This document shows, in pieces, positions 46,112 through 54,854 of a stretch of DNA of 64,000 nt; position 1 is the stretch's first letter, and the number at the start of each line of letters is the position of its first letter. The notes under the pieces were generated by a model. The model made no database searches. It was not told the origin of the DNA and saw only the letters and a list, made by a program, of their open reading frames with translations. Source of the stretch: CAYNVQ01 sp964400735 (GTDB taxonomy: Bacteria; Acidobacteriota; Aminicenantia; Aminicenantales; Aminicenantaceae); NCBI GenBank assembly GCA_964400735.1, contig CAYNVQ010000006.1, forward strand, positions 186,001-250,000. The letters run 5' to 3'. Both the position numbers and the translations under genes were made by a program.

Positions 46112-46223
46112 CCGGTTCTTGACTTGAACCCAAAAGAAATAATAATAAAGAAATGATAATTTGAAATAAGAAATATCTGATATGTATTTAGACTCTGCAC
46201 TATCTAATCACAAGGAGGGAGAC

Positions 46224-48596
46224 ATGAGGTTTTCTAAGCGTTTCTGTTTATTGTTGTGCATCGTTCTTGCTTTTTCGGTCTTCGTCATCGCCGATGCTCA
46301 AAGAAGAGCGAATCCAGCAAAAGCGGCGATGAAAAAAGTCGAGAGCACGGACCCTACTTTAAGGCTTAAATGGTTCGACCAATTCCAGACTATGAAGGCT
46401 CAGACGCCGTTGAAGGACCTGAAGTGGCGTCACATCGGACCATTCGATGTCGGGGGACGGTGCACGGACGTCGAGGTTCCCAAAGGGAGCCGGCTCACTA
46501 TATATGTCGGGTCCGCGACGGGAGGCGTCTGGAAGACGGATAATGCAGGAATCAGCTGGACACCTCTTACTGACGAGCTGCCGACTCTTTCGACCGGAGA
46601 CCTGGCTATCTCCGAATCCAATCCGGATATCGTTTGGTTGGGTACGGGAGAGGCCAACCATTTCAGGGCTTCGATCGCCGGGATCGGAGTCTACAAGTCC
46701 ACGGACGCTGGAGCGACCTGGACTCACATGGGTCTTGCTGCGACGCAGACGATCGGCCGGATTCTCGTCCACCCCACCAATCCCGATATCGTCTATGTCG
46801 CCGCAACCGGGCACGAGTGGACGTATAATCCCGACCGCGGAGTCTACAAGACGACCGATGGAGGCAAAACCTGGCAGAAGGTCCTGTACATCGGCGAGAA
46901 AATCGGGGCCATCGACCTGGTCATGGATCCGACGAATCCCGATGTCCTGATCGCCTCGATGGTCAATCGGATCAGACTGCGCTGGAGCGACCCCACTCCT
47001 GGAGGTGAAGGACTGTTCAAGACGACCGATGGAGGCCAGACGTGGAAACCCTTGACCAATGGTCTGCCCCCTGACAAGACGAAAATAGGCCGGATCGGCC
47101 TCGCCCTTTGCAGGGCGAAACCCAACGTCATCTATGCTTTTATCGATAACCACACCCCGACCCGGATGCCCGAGCCTGGTGAGCGCGATTCCTACGGCCG
47201 CCTGAGGACCTACTCTGACATCGTCGGAGCCGAAGTTTATCGCTCAGACGATCAGGGAGAGACCTGGCGCAAGATGAGCCCCGCGGATCAGATGTTCGAA
47301 CGCTTCGGGGGAACCTATGGTTGGGTTTTCGGCCAAATCCGGGTCGATCCCAATAACGCGGACATCGTCTATCTCATGGGCCTCGGCCTTTATCGGTCGA
47401 GCGACGGGGGCAAAACCTGGGAGAGGCTGGGAAGAGGGGTCCATGGTGACCACCACGGTTTGTGGATCGATCCAGCCGACTCGAACTATCTCATCAATGT
47501 CAACGACGGCGGGGCTTATGCTTCTTATGATTACGGCAGGAATTGGCGAAGTTTCCAGGAGGGCATCCCTGTGACCCAGTTCTACAATGTCGCTTACGAC
47601 ATGAATAAGCCATTTGCCGTTTATGGCTCTGTCCAGGATTTTGGGACCTTCCGAGGCCTGGGAGTCGCTCCTTTGTCTGCGCCGGAACCGGGCCGGCGTC
47701 GGCGCCGCCCCCAGATCGTTCAATGGGAAAGAGCACCTGGAGGAGAAGGGACCTTGATCGCCGTCGACACGAACGATCCGAATACGGAATATGCCTCCGG
47801 CTATTACGGGCGGGTCGAAAGGTCCGAGTTCAAGAACGGTGGATGGACCACCAAGGAAGTCTATCCGAAGGCCCCCGAGGGGGAAACTCCTTACCGGGGA
47901 CAGTGGCTGGCCGGCCTGCTGCTCTCGCCGCACAATCCCCAGATTGTCTACTGTGGGTTTCAGTATCTTTTTCGCTCGATGGACAAAGGGGATACATGGG
48001 AAAGAATCAGCCCGGATCTGACATACAACAAACCAGAATGGCAGGGGAATCTCCCCTATGCGATCCCTTATCAGACCATCACCGCCATCGCCGAATCGCC
48101 GTTTAAATTCGGAGTGGTCTACGTCGGGACCGACGACGGACGGGTCCAAGTGACAAAGGATGCCGGCTCGACCTGGACCGATATCACGGCCGGACTCCCA
48201 TACAACAAACATGTATGGAACATAGTGGCTTCCAAGTACGATCCGGCCACCGTCTACATCGCCCAAATCGGAAGGGAAGACGATGATTTCACTCCGTACA
48301 TTTTCAAGTCCACCGATTACGGAAAGACCTGGGTGAGTATCTCTGCCAATATCCCCTGCGGCCCGACAAACGTCATCCGGGAGGATCCGAAGAATAAAGA
48401 TGTCCTCTACTGCGGTACCGACCAGGGAGTTTTCGTTACCACGGATGGAGCCGTGACCTGGAATTATCTCGGTTCCGGTCTGCCGAATGCCCCGGTCTGG
48501 GACTTGCAGATTCACCCCCGCGATAACATGCTGGTTATCGCCACCAACGGACGAGGCATGTGGGCCATCGATGACGTCTCCCCGCTAAGGAAATAA
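46224..48596 (+). CDS. Exported Asp-box beta-propeller protein, paralogue 3
   Basis: A 790-residue secreted protein. Signal peptide RFSKRFCLLLCIVLAFSVF ... ADAQRR. It aligns end to end with the protein at 6716: both have WRHIGP/WYHIGP near residue 65, GRCTDV/GRCTDI, TYGWVFGQIRVDPN/TYGWVFGQMRVDPN, and NGRGMWAID/HGRGMWAID at the end. About eleven Asp boxes occur (STDAGATWTHMG, TTDGGKTWQKV, STDYGKTWVSI). It shares no C-terminal extension with paralogue 2. Ribosome-binding site AAGGAGG before ATG 46224. Probably in one transcript with paralogue 2. It is convergent with the O-methyltransferase gene, 15 bp between stops. Confidence 0.85.
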   Translation: MRFSKRFCLLLCIVLAFSVFVIADAQRRANPAKAAMKKVESTDPTLRLKWFDQFQTMKAQTPLKDLKWRHIGPFDVGGRCTDVEVPKGSRLTIYVGSATGGVWKTDNAGISWTPLTDELPTLSTGDLAISESNPDIVWLGTGEANHFRASIAGIGVYKSTDAGATWTHMGLAATQTIGRILVHPTNPDIVYVAATGHEWTYNPDRGVYKTTDGGKTWQKVLYIGEKIGAIDLVMDPTNPDVLIASMVNRIRLRWSDPTPGGEGLFKTTDGGQTWKPLTNGLPPDKTKIGRIGLALCRAKPNVIYAFIDNHTPTRMPEPGERDSYGRLRTYSDIVGAEVYRSDDQGETWRKMSPADQMFERFGGTYGWVFGQIRVDPNNADIVYLMGLGLYRSSDGGKTWERLGRGVHGDHHGLWIDPADSNYLINVNDGGAYASYDYGRNWRSFQEGIPVTQFYNVAYDMNKPFAVYGSVQDFGTFRGLGVAPLSAPEPGRRRRRPQIVQWERAPGGEGTLIAVDTNDPNTEYASGYYGRVERSEFKNGGWTTKEVYPKAPEGETPYRGQWLAGLLLSPHNPQIVYCGFQYLFRSMDKGDTWERISPDLTYNKPEWQGNLPYAIPYQTITAIAESPFKFGVVYVGTDDGRVQVTKDAGSTWTDITAGLPYNKHVWNIVASKYDPATVYIAQIGREDDDFTPYIFKSTDYGKTWVSISANIPCGPTNVIREDPKNKDVLYCGTDQGVFVTTDGAVTWNYLGSGLPNAPVWDLQIHPRDNMLVIATNGRGMWAIDDVSPLRK

Positions 48597-48611
48597 AACC
48601 GCGAGCTCGTT

Positions 48612-49280
48612 TTACTTTTCGGCTCTCTTGTAGCTGATGGAGATTCCCGACCAGCTCGACCTGTCGATGGTCGTTTCCATGTAGGGAAGACTCTCCAGGT
48701 AATCGAGAAACTCTCCGATACCCCACTGCCTCCTTCCGGATACGTTGTGGGCGGTGAAACATCCTCCCACCTCGAGCTTGGGCAAAACAGCTATCAAGTA
48801 GTTCTTGTACCATCCTTTATCTGCATCGCTGAAGACAAAATCGAAGGGACCCTCGAGCTGGGGAACAAGTTTGTGCGCATCAGCCAGCCGGGCATCGATA
48901 TAATCGGAGAGCCCTGCTTCCTTGAAATTGGCCACTGCTTCTTTGTGTCGCTCTTCATTTATCTCTATGGTGATGAGCTTTCCCCCGGTTTTGCTCAGGG
49001 CCCAAGCAATCCAGATACCGGACCGGCCGGTGGAGGTCCCGATCTCTAGCGCTTTGGTGTAATTGTTCTTGATGATGAGATCGTAGAGAACCTTTCCGTC
49101 CGTTTCCGAAACATTCATATCTCTCCAGGAATGCCGGTGGCTGTCGAGAAAGCTTCTTACCCTTTCGTCGAGATCCTGGTTGTTATATTTTTCCATGATA
49201 AAGGTTGCCTCCGTTGCCGCAAGAGAAGAAGCCGTTATCAGCAAAAGAAAGCAGAAAAGGTGCTTGAATGTGTTAAACAT
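48612..49280 (-). CDS. Exported-looking O-methyltransferase
   Basis: A 222-residue class I methyltransferase. The catalytic part begins near residue 29 (EKYNNQDLDERVRSFLDSHR), motif I is ALEIGTSTGRSGIWIAWAL, motif II ITIEINEERHKEAV, and FVFSDADKGWYKNYL is the metal/SAM-site strand typical of caffeoyl-CoA/catechol-like O-methyltransferases. The first 22 residues (FNTFKHLFCFLLLITASSLA) are a clear signal peptide, which is odd for a SAM-dependent enzyme. ATG 49280 has GAGAGG before it; ATG 49196 would give a cytoplasmic form. The same question arises for the anchored methyltransferase at 12107. Leftward, upstream of it lies the outer-membrane gene 49310-50590, 29 bp away. Confidence 0.82.
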   Translation of the reverse strand: MFNTFKHLFCFLLLITASSLAATEATFIMEKYNNQDLDERVRSFLDSHRHSWRDMNVSETDGKVLYDLIIKNNYTKALEIGTSTGRSGIWIAWALSKTGGKLITIEINEERHKEAVANFKEAGLSDYIDARLADAHKLVPQLEGPFDFVFSDADKGWYKNYLIAVLPKLEVGGCFTAHNVSGRRQWGIGEFLDYLESLPYMETTIDRSSWSGISISYKRAEK

Positions 49281-49309
49281 TTAAACCTCTCATATTTTTT
49301 TTCTATTGC

Positions 49310-50590
49310 TCACCTCCGAAACCGTGTTCTTCCAAAGCGGGGATTGACCACGTTGCTGTACACGGAGCCAAAGGTATAGCGCAATCCCACCGAGATCGAA
49401 TATTCATAGTTTGTAGCCAGCTCTTTTCTAGCCAGGAGCACTTCTTCCAAAGTGGCTTCCCCAACGGGCAACGACAACTGGTCATGGATGCGCTCATATC
49501 GTCCGAAAATATCCAGGGAAAGTCCTTTGAATACTCGAATATCCAGATTCGCCCACAATTCTATCCGGTATTTGCTGAGGTCGTGAAAGTAATGCGAACC
49601 TTCCAATGATGTCGATGCGTTACCCCAGGGTTCCCTTATTTGTAGGGATAGAGTCAGAGATTGATTGAATAACGTTTCCGACATTTTTTTGAAGATCGTC
49701 TCTTCGATATAGTTGGCATGGTTGTATCCGATCCTGTACAGAAACCTGAGCTGGCGGCGGGTGGATTCTGAGTAAGGAAACACGTTGTATTCGATGGCTG
49801 GGGCTATGGTGAAATAAAGGTCCAGGTTGCTGTAGGTGGATGATTCGGCTTCTACCCAGCCACCCATCCCCCAGTGTTCGCCTATGCTTTTGACGACCAT
49901 CCCGCTGAAATCTTTCTCATCCGATACACTTTCAATGTATTCGTCTTCGTAGTCATACTCCCGTCTGTCGAATTCTCCCGAGAGGCCCATCCGGATCTTT
50001 ATCTCCGGAGTCACACGGTTGGCCGAGAAGTTTACGTCGATGGAGCGGGAATTCCGGCTCTGTTCTCCGCTTATCCGGCCATCCAGGCTGATGCTGAAGA
50101 CCCAGAAGTTCCAGGGGTCTTTCACGGCGGTCGGTTCGAGCTTTTGGCGGAAATCCAGATAAAAATAGCTGGCGAGAGGAGTCTTTGCCACATAGGGGAA
50201 TAACCCCCTCTCCAGCACCTCGACCTGAGCCCTCCTTATCTCGTCAGGGGTGTCGTTGGGAGTGGAGACATACACCTGGGTGTAATCCAGGCCTTTGAAA
50301 TCTTTCAAGCCGATGAAAGCGAAGGTGTACTCCCGGCCCCCGCTTCCAGTCTGCTGATCGGTAATCAGGACATGGACATCGGCGTCCGTCCTGTCCCGGA
50401 CATAATTGATGTATGTGATTTCCTGCCTGAAAAAGTCCCTGTCACATCCACGGCAGTCGATAAAAACCTTCAGGGCCGATTCTCTCAGGTCTTCGACCTT
50501 GGGCTTTGGGTTGTCGGTGAAGGGCCAGGCTGTCGCCATCGCAAAGAAAAGCCACGCAGAAATGAATAGAAACATTCGAGTTCGCTTCAT
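49310..50590 (-). CDS. Outer-membrane protein with an N-terminal conserved region, unknown family
   Basis: A 426-residue exported protein. After a signal peptide (RTRMFLFISAWLFFAMATAW) comes a periplasmic-type region: KVFIDCRGCDRDFFRQEITY, DVHVLITDQQTGSGGREYTF, with a Cys pair in CRGC. From about residue 165 the sequence is a beta barrel (ISLDGRISGEQSRNSRSI, RVTPEIKIRMGLSGEF, LRFLYRIGYNH, ISVGLRYTFGSVY). Similar proteins occur in Acidobacteriota and Bacteroidota but I know no family name. GAGGGAGATG precedes ATG. First gene of a leftward pair with the O-methyltransferase. Confidence 0.7.
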   Translation of the reverse strand: MKRTRMFLFISAWLFFAMATAWPFTDNPKPKVEDLRESALKVFIDCRGCDRDFFRQEITYINYVRDRTDADVHVLITDQQTGSGGREYTFAFIGLKDFKGLDYTQVYVSTPNDTPDEIRRAQVEVLERGLFPYVAKTPLASYFYLDFRQKLEPTAVKDPWNFWVFSISLDGRISGEQSRNSRSIDVNFSANRVTPEIKIRMGLSGEFDRREYDYEDEYIESVSDEKDFSGMVVKSIGEHWGMGGWVEAESSTYSNLDLYFTIAPAIEYNVFPYSESTRRQLRFLYRIGYNHANYIEETIFKKMSETLFNQSLTLSLQIREPWGNASTSLEGSHYFHDLSKYRIELWANLDIRVFKGLSLDIFGRYERIHDQLSLPVGEATLEEVLLARKELATNYEYSISVGLRYTFGSVYSNVVNPRFGRTRFRR

Positions 50591-50953
50591 AACTCATCTC
50601 CCTCAGTTTCTTCGGGTTAGCCATGCACCTGAATATTCGATAAGATTGGTTTCGTTTCTGGCTAAGCGCCTAACAATAAATATTTTTGAATAGAGTATGA
50701 TAATAAAAAATTATTAAAAAAATGTGAAGGGAAGATTGAAAGTTTTTATTTTTTTCTAAAGCTGAAAATGGCCTGGAAAAGCCGATACATCAGAGATTCT
50801 TCTACTCGAGATCAAACTTTAAGCGCAGGGATGTGGTCCGATGTTGACAAGGAATAATAAAATTTGAGATTTATCTGTATCGGAAAAGTATACAAGAGAA
50901 GAAGGATTCACTCCCCCTTGATCGAATAAGGGAAAGAAATGACGGTTCCGCTT
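50591..50953. other. Intergenic region without recognised features
   Basis: About 360 bases, A+T-rich in the first half. It should carry the promoter of the leftward outer-membrane/O-methyltransferase pair. No gene, RNA or repeat was seen. Confidence 0.45.
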
Positions 50954-51910
50954 TCAGTATTTACGGAGGTATATACCTCCTCCCGATGTCCGCAAATAGA
51001 GCTCCGGACCGCCACCATTTATTTTGGCATTCAGGGCGCTTCTGTCGATTTCTCCCTTGAGGGTTACCGGAAAGTCGGTGTGGACGCGCCCGCCGCTGGA
51101 TTTGGCGTTGACATTTACGCCGATATCCTCCTTCAAGCGAACGGTTATCGATCCTCCTGAGGTTGTCAGGCGGCAGTCAGATTGGGGCTGTTGGGAGATG
51201 GTGGCTTTTATGGAGCCGCCTGAGGTGTCGGCCTTGATATTGCCCATGATTTCTTCCACCGTGATGCTTCCGCCTGAGGTGTGGGCATCAACGGGCCCCT
51301 GGGCCCGTTTTATCCGTATGCTTCCTCCCGAGGTGTCAACATTCGTATTCCCTTTGACTTCTCCGATTTCGATACTTCCGCCCGAGGTATTGCCAGATAT
51401 CTCGCCGTCGATGCGATCGAAATGAAGGCTTCCTCCCGATGTCCTGCTCTTGACGATGCCCTGGATTTCTTCTGCAGTGATGCTCCCCCCTTTGGTGTCG
51501 AGGTCCAGATTGTAATTGTCCGGAACGCTGATGATAAATTTGACTCTCAAATATTTTCCTATATTATTCCAAAATCTATCCCAGTCCCTCTTATCATATT
51601 TGGCGGTGATGTAGACATCGTTGCCTTTCTGGTCGAAACCGATGTCGAGATCCTTCAGTATTTGTTCGGCGCTTTTTTCACTCCCTGACTTCACTTCCCT
51701 GATGACTTCGATATCGACCTTGTTCCCTTTTAATCCCTGCACCTGGATGGATCCGATATCGCTGTCCACATAAAGCGTCCCTCCCGGGCTAACGGTGAAT
51801 GATTTGCTGATGGTGTCTTCGGTACTGCTGAAAGAAAAGCAGGGTGTCAGAAGGAATAGGATCGAGAAAAGAATCGTAAGGTAGAACGATTTTAAATGCG
51901 ATTTTTTCAT
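50954..51910 (-). CDS. Exported DUF4097 beta-strand repeat protein
   Basis: A 318-residue protein with a signal peptide (LKSFYLTILFSILFLLTPCF). The mature part is a single-stranded beta-helix of the DUF4097 (putative adhesin) type: GTLYVDSDIGSIQVQGLKGN at its start, then repeats of about 20 residues built on T-S-G-G-S-I (KSRTSGGSLHFDRIDGEISG, NTSGGSIEIGEVKGN, DTSGGSIRIKRAQGP, HTSGGSITVEEIMGN). Such proteins sit in the envelope; a role is not established. ATG 51910 has GGAGG 5 bp upstream; the ORF extends 4 codons more. Single leftward gene. Confidence 0.85.
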   Translation of the reverse strand: MKKSHLKSFYLTILFSILFLLTPCFSFSSTEDTISKSFTVSPGGTLYVDSDIGSIQVQGLKGNKVDIEVIREVKSGSEKSAEQILKDLDIGFDQKGNDVYITAKYDKRDWDRFWNNIGKYLRVKFIISVPDNYNLDLDTKGGSITAEEIQGIVKSRTSGGSLHFDRIDGEISGNTSGGSIEIGEVKGNTNVDTSGGSIRIKRAQGPVDAHTSGGSITVEEIMGNIKADTSGGSIKATISQQPQSDCRLTTSGGSITVRLKEDIGVNVNAKSSGGRVHTDFPVTLKGEIDRSALNAKINGGGPELYLRTSGGGIYLRKY

Positions 51911-51988
51911 GAATTCCTCCAATTTTTAGTAAATGACAACATCTTCTCTATTAATAGACGATATGAGAAGCTAAAAGGTTCGTTTTTT

Positions 51989-52861
51989 TTATATTCCTGA
52001 CCTTTGCGCGGCCATTAGATAAAATACCGCCAGACCTCGGAAGGGTCTAAAGACCCTGAGTGCATTCTCGACTTCTTCCGCTTTCATCCTGGTTCCGCTG
52101 CCGAGGTATTTGCCGACGATGGTTCTCACCCCCAGGTCGTCTGCTGGAACAGCGTCTAGCCGGCCTAATCCGCGGAGCAGGATATAATCGGCCGACCACC
52201 TGCCGAAGCCTCTCAGATTCGTGATGAAACGGTGGACATCGGGGGAGGACATTTTTTTCATCTTTTCCATTTTAAGAGAGCCGTCTGCAACCCTAAGAGA
52301 AAGTGCTTTGATGTATTCCGACTTTTGCCGGGAAAGTCCACACTCCATGAGCCCTTCTATCGGAGCTTCTGCCAGAACCGTGGGTTCGGGAAAGGCAGTC
52401 TGATCGAGGACCTTTTCTCCAAATCTCTCGACCAGACGCTCCCTTATCCGGCAGGCGGCGGTGAGGGATATCTGCTGTTCCGTGACCGCAGTCACCATCA
52501 TCTGGAAAAGAGAGGGGGGCCTCATCGGCTTGAGTCCCCTGTGTCTTTTGATTATCGGCCCCAGAACTCTGTGGTCTGCAGCTTTTCTGTAAAAAGGCCT
52601 GAGGTCAAAGGAGGTGTTCAGGATCCATTCCGCCATCCCCTTCAGCCCGGAAGGTTCTGTTCTCCGGCTGGAAGAGATCTTGATAGGACCATTTTTTTTG
52701 GTCTGGCAGGCTTCTAGAACAACCGGCCTTCCATCCAATCTGACCGGAACCCTGTACCGGGAAAGATCTTCAACCGGTACCGGAGAAAATCCGGACATGA
52801 CTTTCAAACATAGCGGCAGGTCGAAAGGCCCTTTGGAATTTACGGTTACTTCGGTCGGCAT
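51989..52861 (-). CDS. AlkA-type DNA-3-methyladenine glycosylase
   Basis: A 290-residue HhH-GPD base-excision enzyme that removes alkylated purines. The first 90 residues form the AlkA-type N-terminal domain (LPLCLKVMSGFSPVPVED ...). The helix-hairpin-helix is in ITNLRGFGRWSADYILLRGLG, followed by the Gly/Pro/Asp loop LDAVPADDLGVR with the catalytic Asp. The longer AlkA type with EQQISLTAACRIRERLVERFG upstream is also visible. ATG 52861 has GAAGGTG before it; the open frame to 52933 lacks one. It is co-directional with the M24 gene downstream of its own promoter, but 28 bp separate the AlkA-side frame end from it. Confidence 0.88.
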   Translation of the reverse strand: MPTEVTVNSKGPFDLPLCLKVMSGFSPVPVEDLSRYRVPVRLDGRPVVLEACQTKKNGPIKISSSRRTEPSGLKGMAEWILNTSFDLRPFYRKAADHRVLGPIIKRHRGLKPMRPPSLFQMMVTAVTEQQISLTAACRIRERLVERFGEKVLDQTAFPEPTVLAEAPIEGLMECGLSRQKSEYIKALSLRVADGSLKMEKMKKMSSPDVHRFITNLRGFGRWSADYILLRGLGRLDAVPADDLGVRTIVGKYLGSGTRMKAEEVENALRVFRPFRGLAVFYLMAAQRSGI

Positions 52862-52961
52862 GACACCTTCAGTCCTTGGTTTTTTATCCTGTGGAGGGAT
52901 GATATTTGTGTGCGCGTTCGAACGTGTTTTCACTTCAATTTGAACGAAGCAAGAAGGGTTT

Positions 52962-54311
52962 TTATTTGATCAGGAAAAATCGAATCTGGCGGCCGTCGAT
53001 GAATTTGCAACCGTTAGCGGTGAAAACGCCGCCTTCTTCCAGGCCTATTTGAACCATTTGGTTATCCCATTCGGGAACTATATATTTGTTGTTCATTTCG
53101 ATAGCGTAGCAGGTGTCGGGGTAAAGCGGGTAATCGCCCCGCACGGGGACGCCATCCTGTCGGTTCCAGAGCCCGACCACAAACCCAGCGGCGTGTCCGT
53201 GCACGCCGAGAGGATGGCAGTACACGCTGGGATTCAGGCCTTCGGCTTTGGCTTTCTCCAGGGAGGAACGAAGGACCTCGTTTCCCGTCCGGCCCGTTCG
53301 ATGTTCCCCCATGACGATATCTTGGAGCCGGTTACCCCTGCGCAAGGCTTCCTTCAGACCTTCTGGCGCGTCGTTTTCTCCGATCCGGCAGACATAGGCA
53401 TTCTGCTGGGTGTCGGTGCAAAGCCCCATGTAGACTATCCCGATATCGCAATGCAGCAGATCCCCCCGCCGGATGATATCCGGGTTGTCCCTATGCATTT
53501 CCGCATCCTTCCCGGACCTCTGTATGGAAACCGAGGGCTGAAACCAGGTATCGACACCGATATCGGTGAACCTCTGCCGTATCCACCAGACCACATCTTC
53601 GGCCGAAGTCACATCGGGCACGATCACCTTGTTGGAAAAGAATTCGGCGATGATGTCGTGGGCCACCCCGCAGATATGTCTGTAGATACTCAGCTCCCGG
53701 GGACTTCTGGTCTCGAGCCAGCCAACGCAAAGATTCTCGGCCGAGACAAGGCGGGAGGACATTTCCGGCCCCAGGGCTTTAACCAACTGGGTTTTGAAGG
53801 AGGCTGACAGCCCGTCGCCGAAGGCCCAAGTTTCGGACTCATCGATACCTATTTTTTCCGGGTTGTTTGCTCTTATGTATTCGGCCAGAACGTCGATTTG
53901 ATCTTTTGTCTGGTCGGTGTATATGGATTTATACCATTTCCCCATTCCATAGAAGCTGCAGGTCAGTCTTTCAACTCCCTCTTTTTCTCCTTTGTCGTGG
54001 AAGATGAGGATAGAGGTGCGGCGGGCGGCCATTGTTTCTTCGGGGACTAAAGTCAGATAAACAGGATCCTCATTGTACTCCCGACAGATGATGAGCCACA
54101 TATCGATTCCCTCCCGGCGCATCAGTTCCGGGATGATGTGGTCCAGCCGCCATTCGAGGATTTCGTTCATCACCTTCGCCCTCTCTTTTTCGGGCAGGAC
54201 GTTATCGATATCAAGAACGGCCGCGGTGCCGATATCCTGAGCGAAGATGCTGGCTCCCACGACAGTCAAGATAACGATGATCAAAATAACCAGAAATTTT
54301 TCTTTTTTCAT
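52962..54311 (-). CDS. Exported M24-family metallopeptidase (Xaa-Pro aminopeptidase-like)
   Basis: A 449-residue exported peptidase. Signal peptide: EKFLVILIIVILTVVGASIFA. The N-terminal half is the creatinase-type domain (WLIICREYNEDPVYLTLV). The pita-bread metal site is present: Asp pair in LLHCDIGIVYMGLCTDTQQN, His in VYCHPLGVHGHAAG, Glu in CYAIEMNNKYIVPEW and Glu in QIGLEEGGVFTANG. It should release N-terminal residues, perhaps before proline, or act on modified peptides in the periplasm. GGAGGAAATG precedes ATG. Upstream of the AlkA gene in the same direction. Confidence 0.9.
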   Translation of the reverse strand: MKKEKFLVILIIVILTVVGASIFAQDIGTAAVLDIDNVLPEKERAKVMNEILEWRLDHIIPELMRREGIDMWLIICREYNEDPVYLTLVPEETMAARRTSILIFHDKGEKEGVERLTCSFYGMGKWYKSIYTDQTKDQIDVLAEYIRANNPEKIGIDESETWAFGDGLSASFKTQLVKALGPEMSSRLVSAENLCVGWLETRSPRELSIYRHICGVAHDIIAEFFSNKVIVPDVTSAEDVVWWIRQRFTDIGVDTWFQPSVSIQRSGKDAEMHRDNPDIIRRGDLLHCDIGIVYMGLCTDTQQNAYVCRIGENDAPEGLKEALRRGNRLQDIVMGEHRTGRTGNEVLRSSLEKAKAEGLNPSVYCHPLGVHGHAAGFVVGLWNRQDGVPVRGDYPLYPDTCYAIEMNNKYIVPEWDNQMVQIGLEEGGVFTANGCKFIDGRQIRFFLIK

Positions 54312-54390
54312 TTGTCATTTCCTCCTCTTATATCCATCATCAGAAAATTAGATTTGTCCTAAAGTGACGGAAAACAAAATGCAAATAAGG

Positions 54391-54458
54391 ATGCAAGGAA
54401 ATGCCGGAGCGGCATTGAAGATTTAGCCTTCCTGAATCGTCCTTCGAGGGTAACAATA
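54391..54458 (-). repeat. Dispersed intergenic repeat (family B), copy 3
   Basis: On the minus strand: TATTGTTACCCTCGAAGGAC, GATTCAGGAAGGCT, then TCTTCAATGCCGCTCCGGCA. It lacks the middle GGGTTAGGTTGGGTCGGG present in copies 1 and 2 (about 18-20 bases deleted). It adjoins a family A hairpin, as copy 1 does. Confidence 0.7.
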
Positions 54459-54547
54459 GAGGACGTTCCATTCAGGGGCACTCTATAATTTATCATTGAT
54501 ATAAATCAAATATCGAAATATAGGGTGTCCCCAAATGGGACGTCCCC
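54459..54547. repeat. Hairpin repeat (family A) next to family B copy 3
   Basis: Left arm 54459-54488 (GAGGACGTTCCATTCAGGGG then CACTCTATAA) is inverted against the right arm 54521-54547 (TAGGGTGTCCCCAAATGGGA then CGTCCCC), with 32 A+T-rich bases between. The right arm resembles 20461-20490. Confidence 0.65.
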
Positions 54548-54854
54548 ATAATGTCGCCGAGGATGTATTGAGCACGAGAATACAAAAGATAAATGATCCG
54601 GATTAACATAGCAAAAGGGTCAGTGAATGGAGTTAATATGCGCAGTTCCGCAGGCGCCGAGAAGGACGGTGAAGGAATGGCGTTAAAAATCTGAACTAAA
54701 GCGAAGATCTTTCCCTGCATCTTGAAGTTATGCTTCATTCCCGTCACTTTGGGATAACCTTAAAAAGTAATGTTCTAGCCTTATTCAGAGTCTAAACTCC
54801 TGATGCGGCTGCCCTGTCAAAATGCTTCATCTTTTATTAAACGATTCAGGTTTA

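Larger units (their letters stand above)
54312..54854. other. Non-coding region filled with dispersed repeats
   Basis: About 540 bases without a credible gene. Contains a family B repeat (54391-54458, minus) and a family A hairpin (54459-54547). The remainder to 54854 shows no clear structure; the small frames there are not protein-like. Confidence 0.6.

Noticed and set aside
47244..48515. 423-codon minus-strand frame
   Set aside because: It is antisense to propeller paralogue 3, whose Asp boxes and signal peptide establish the coding strand.
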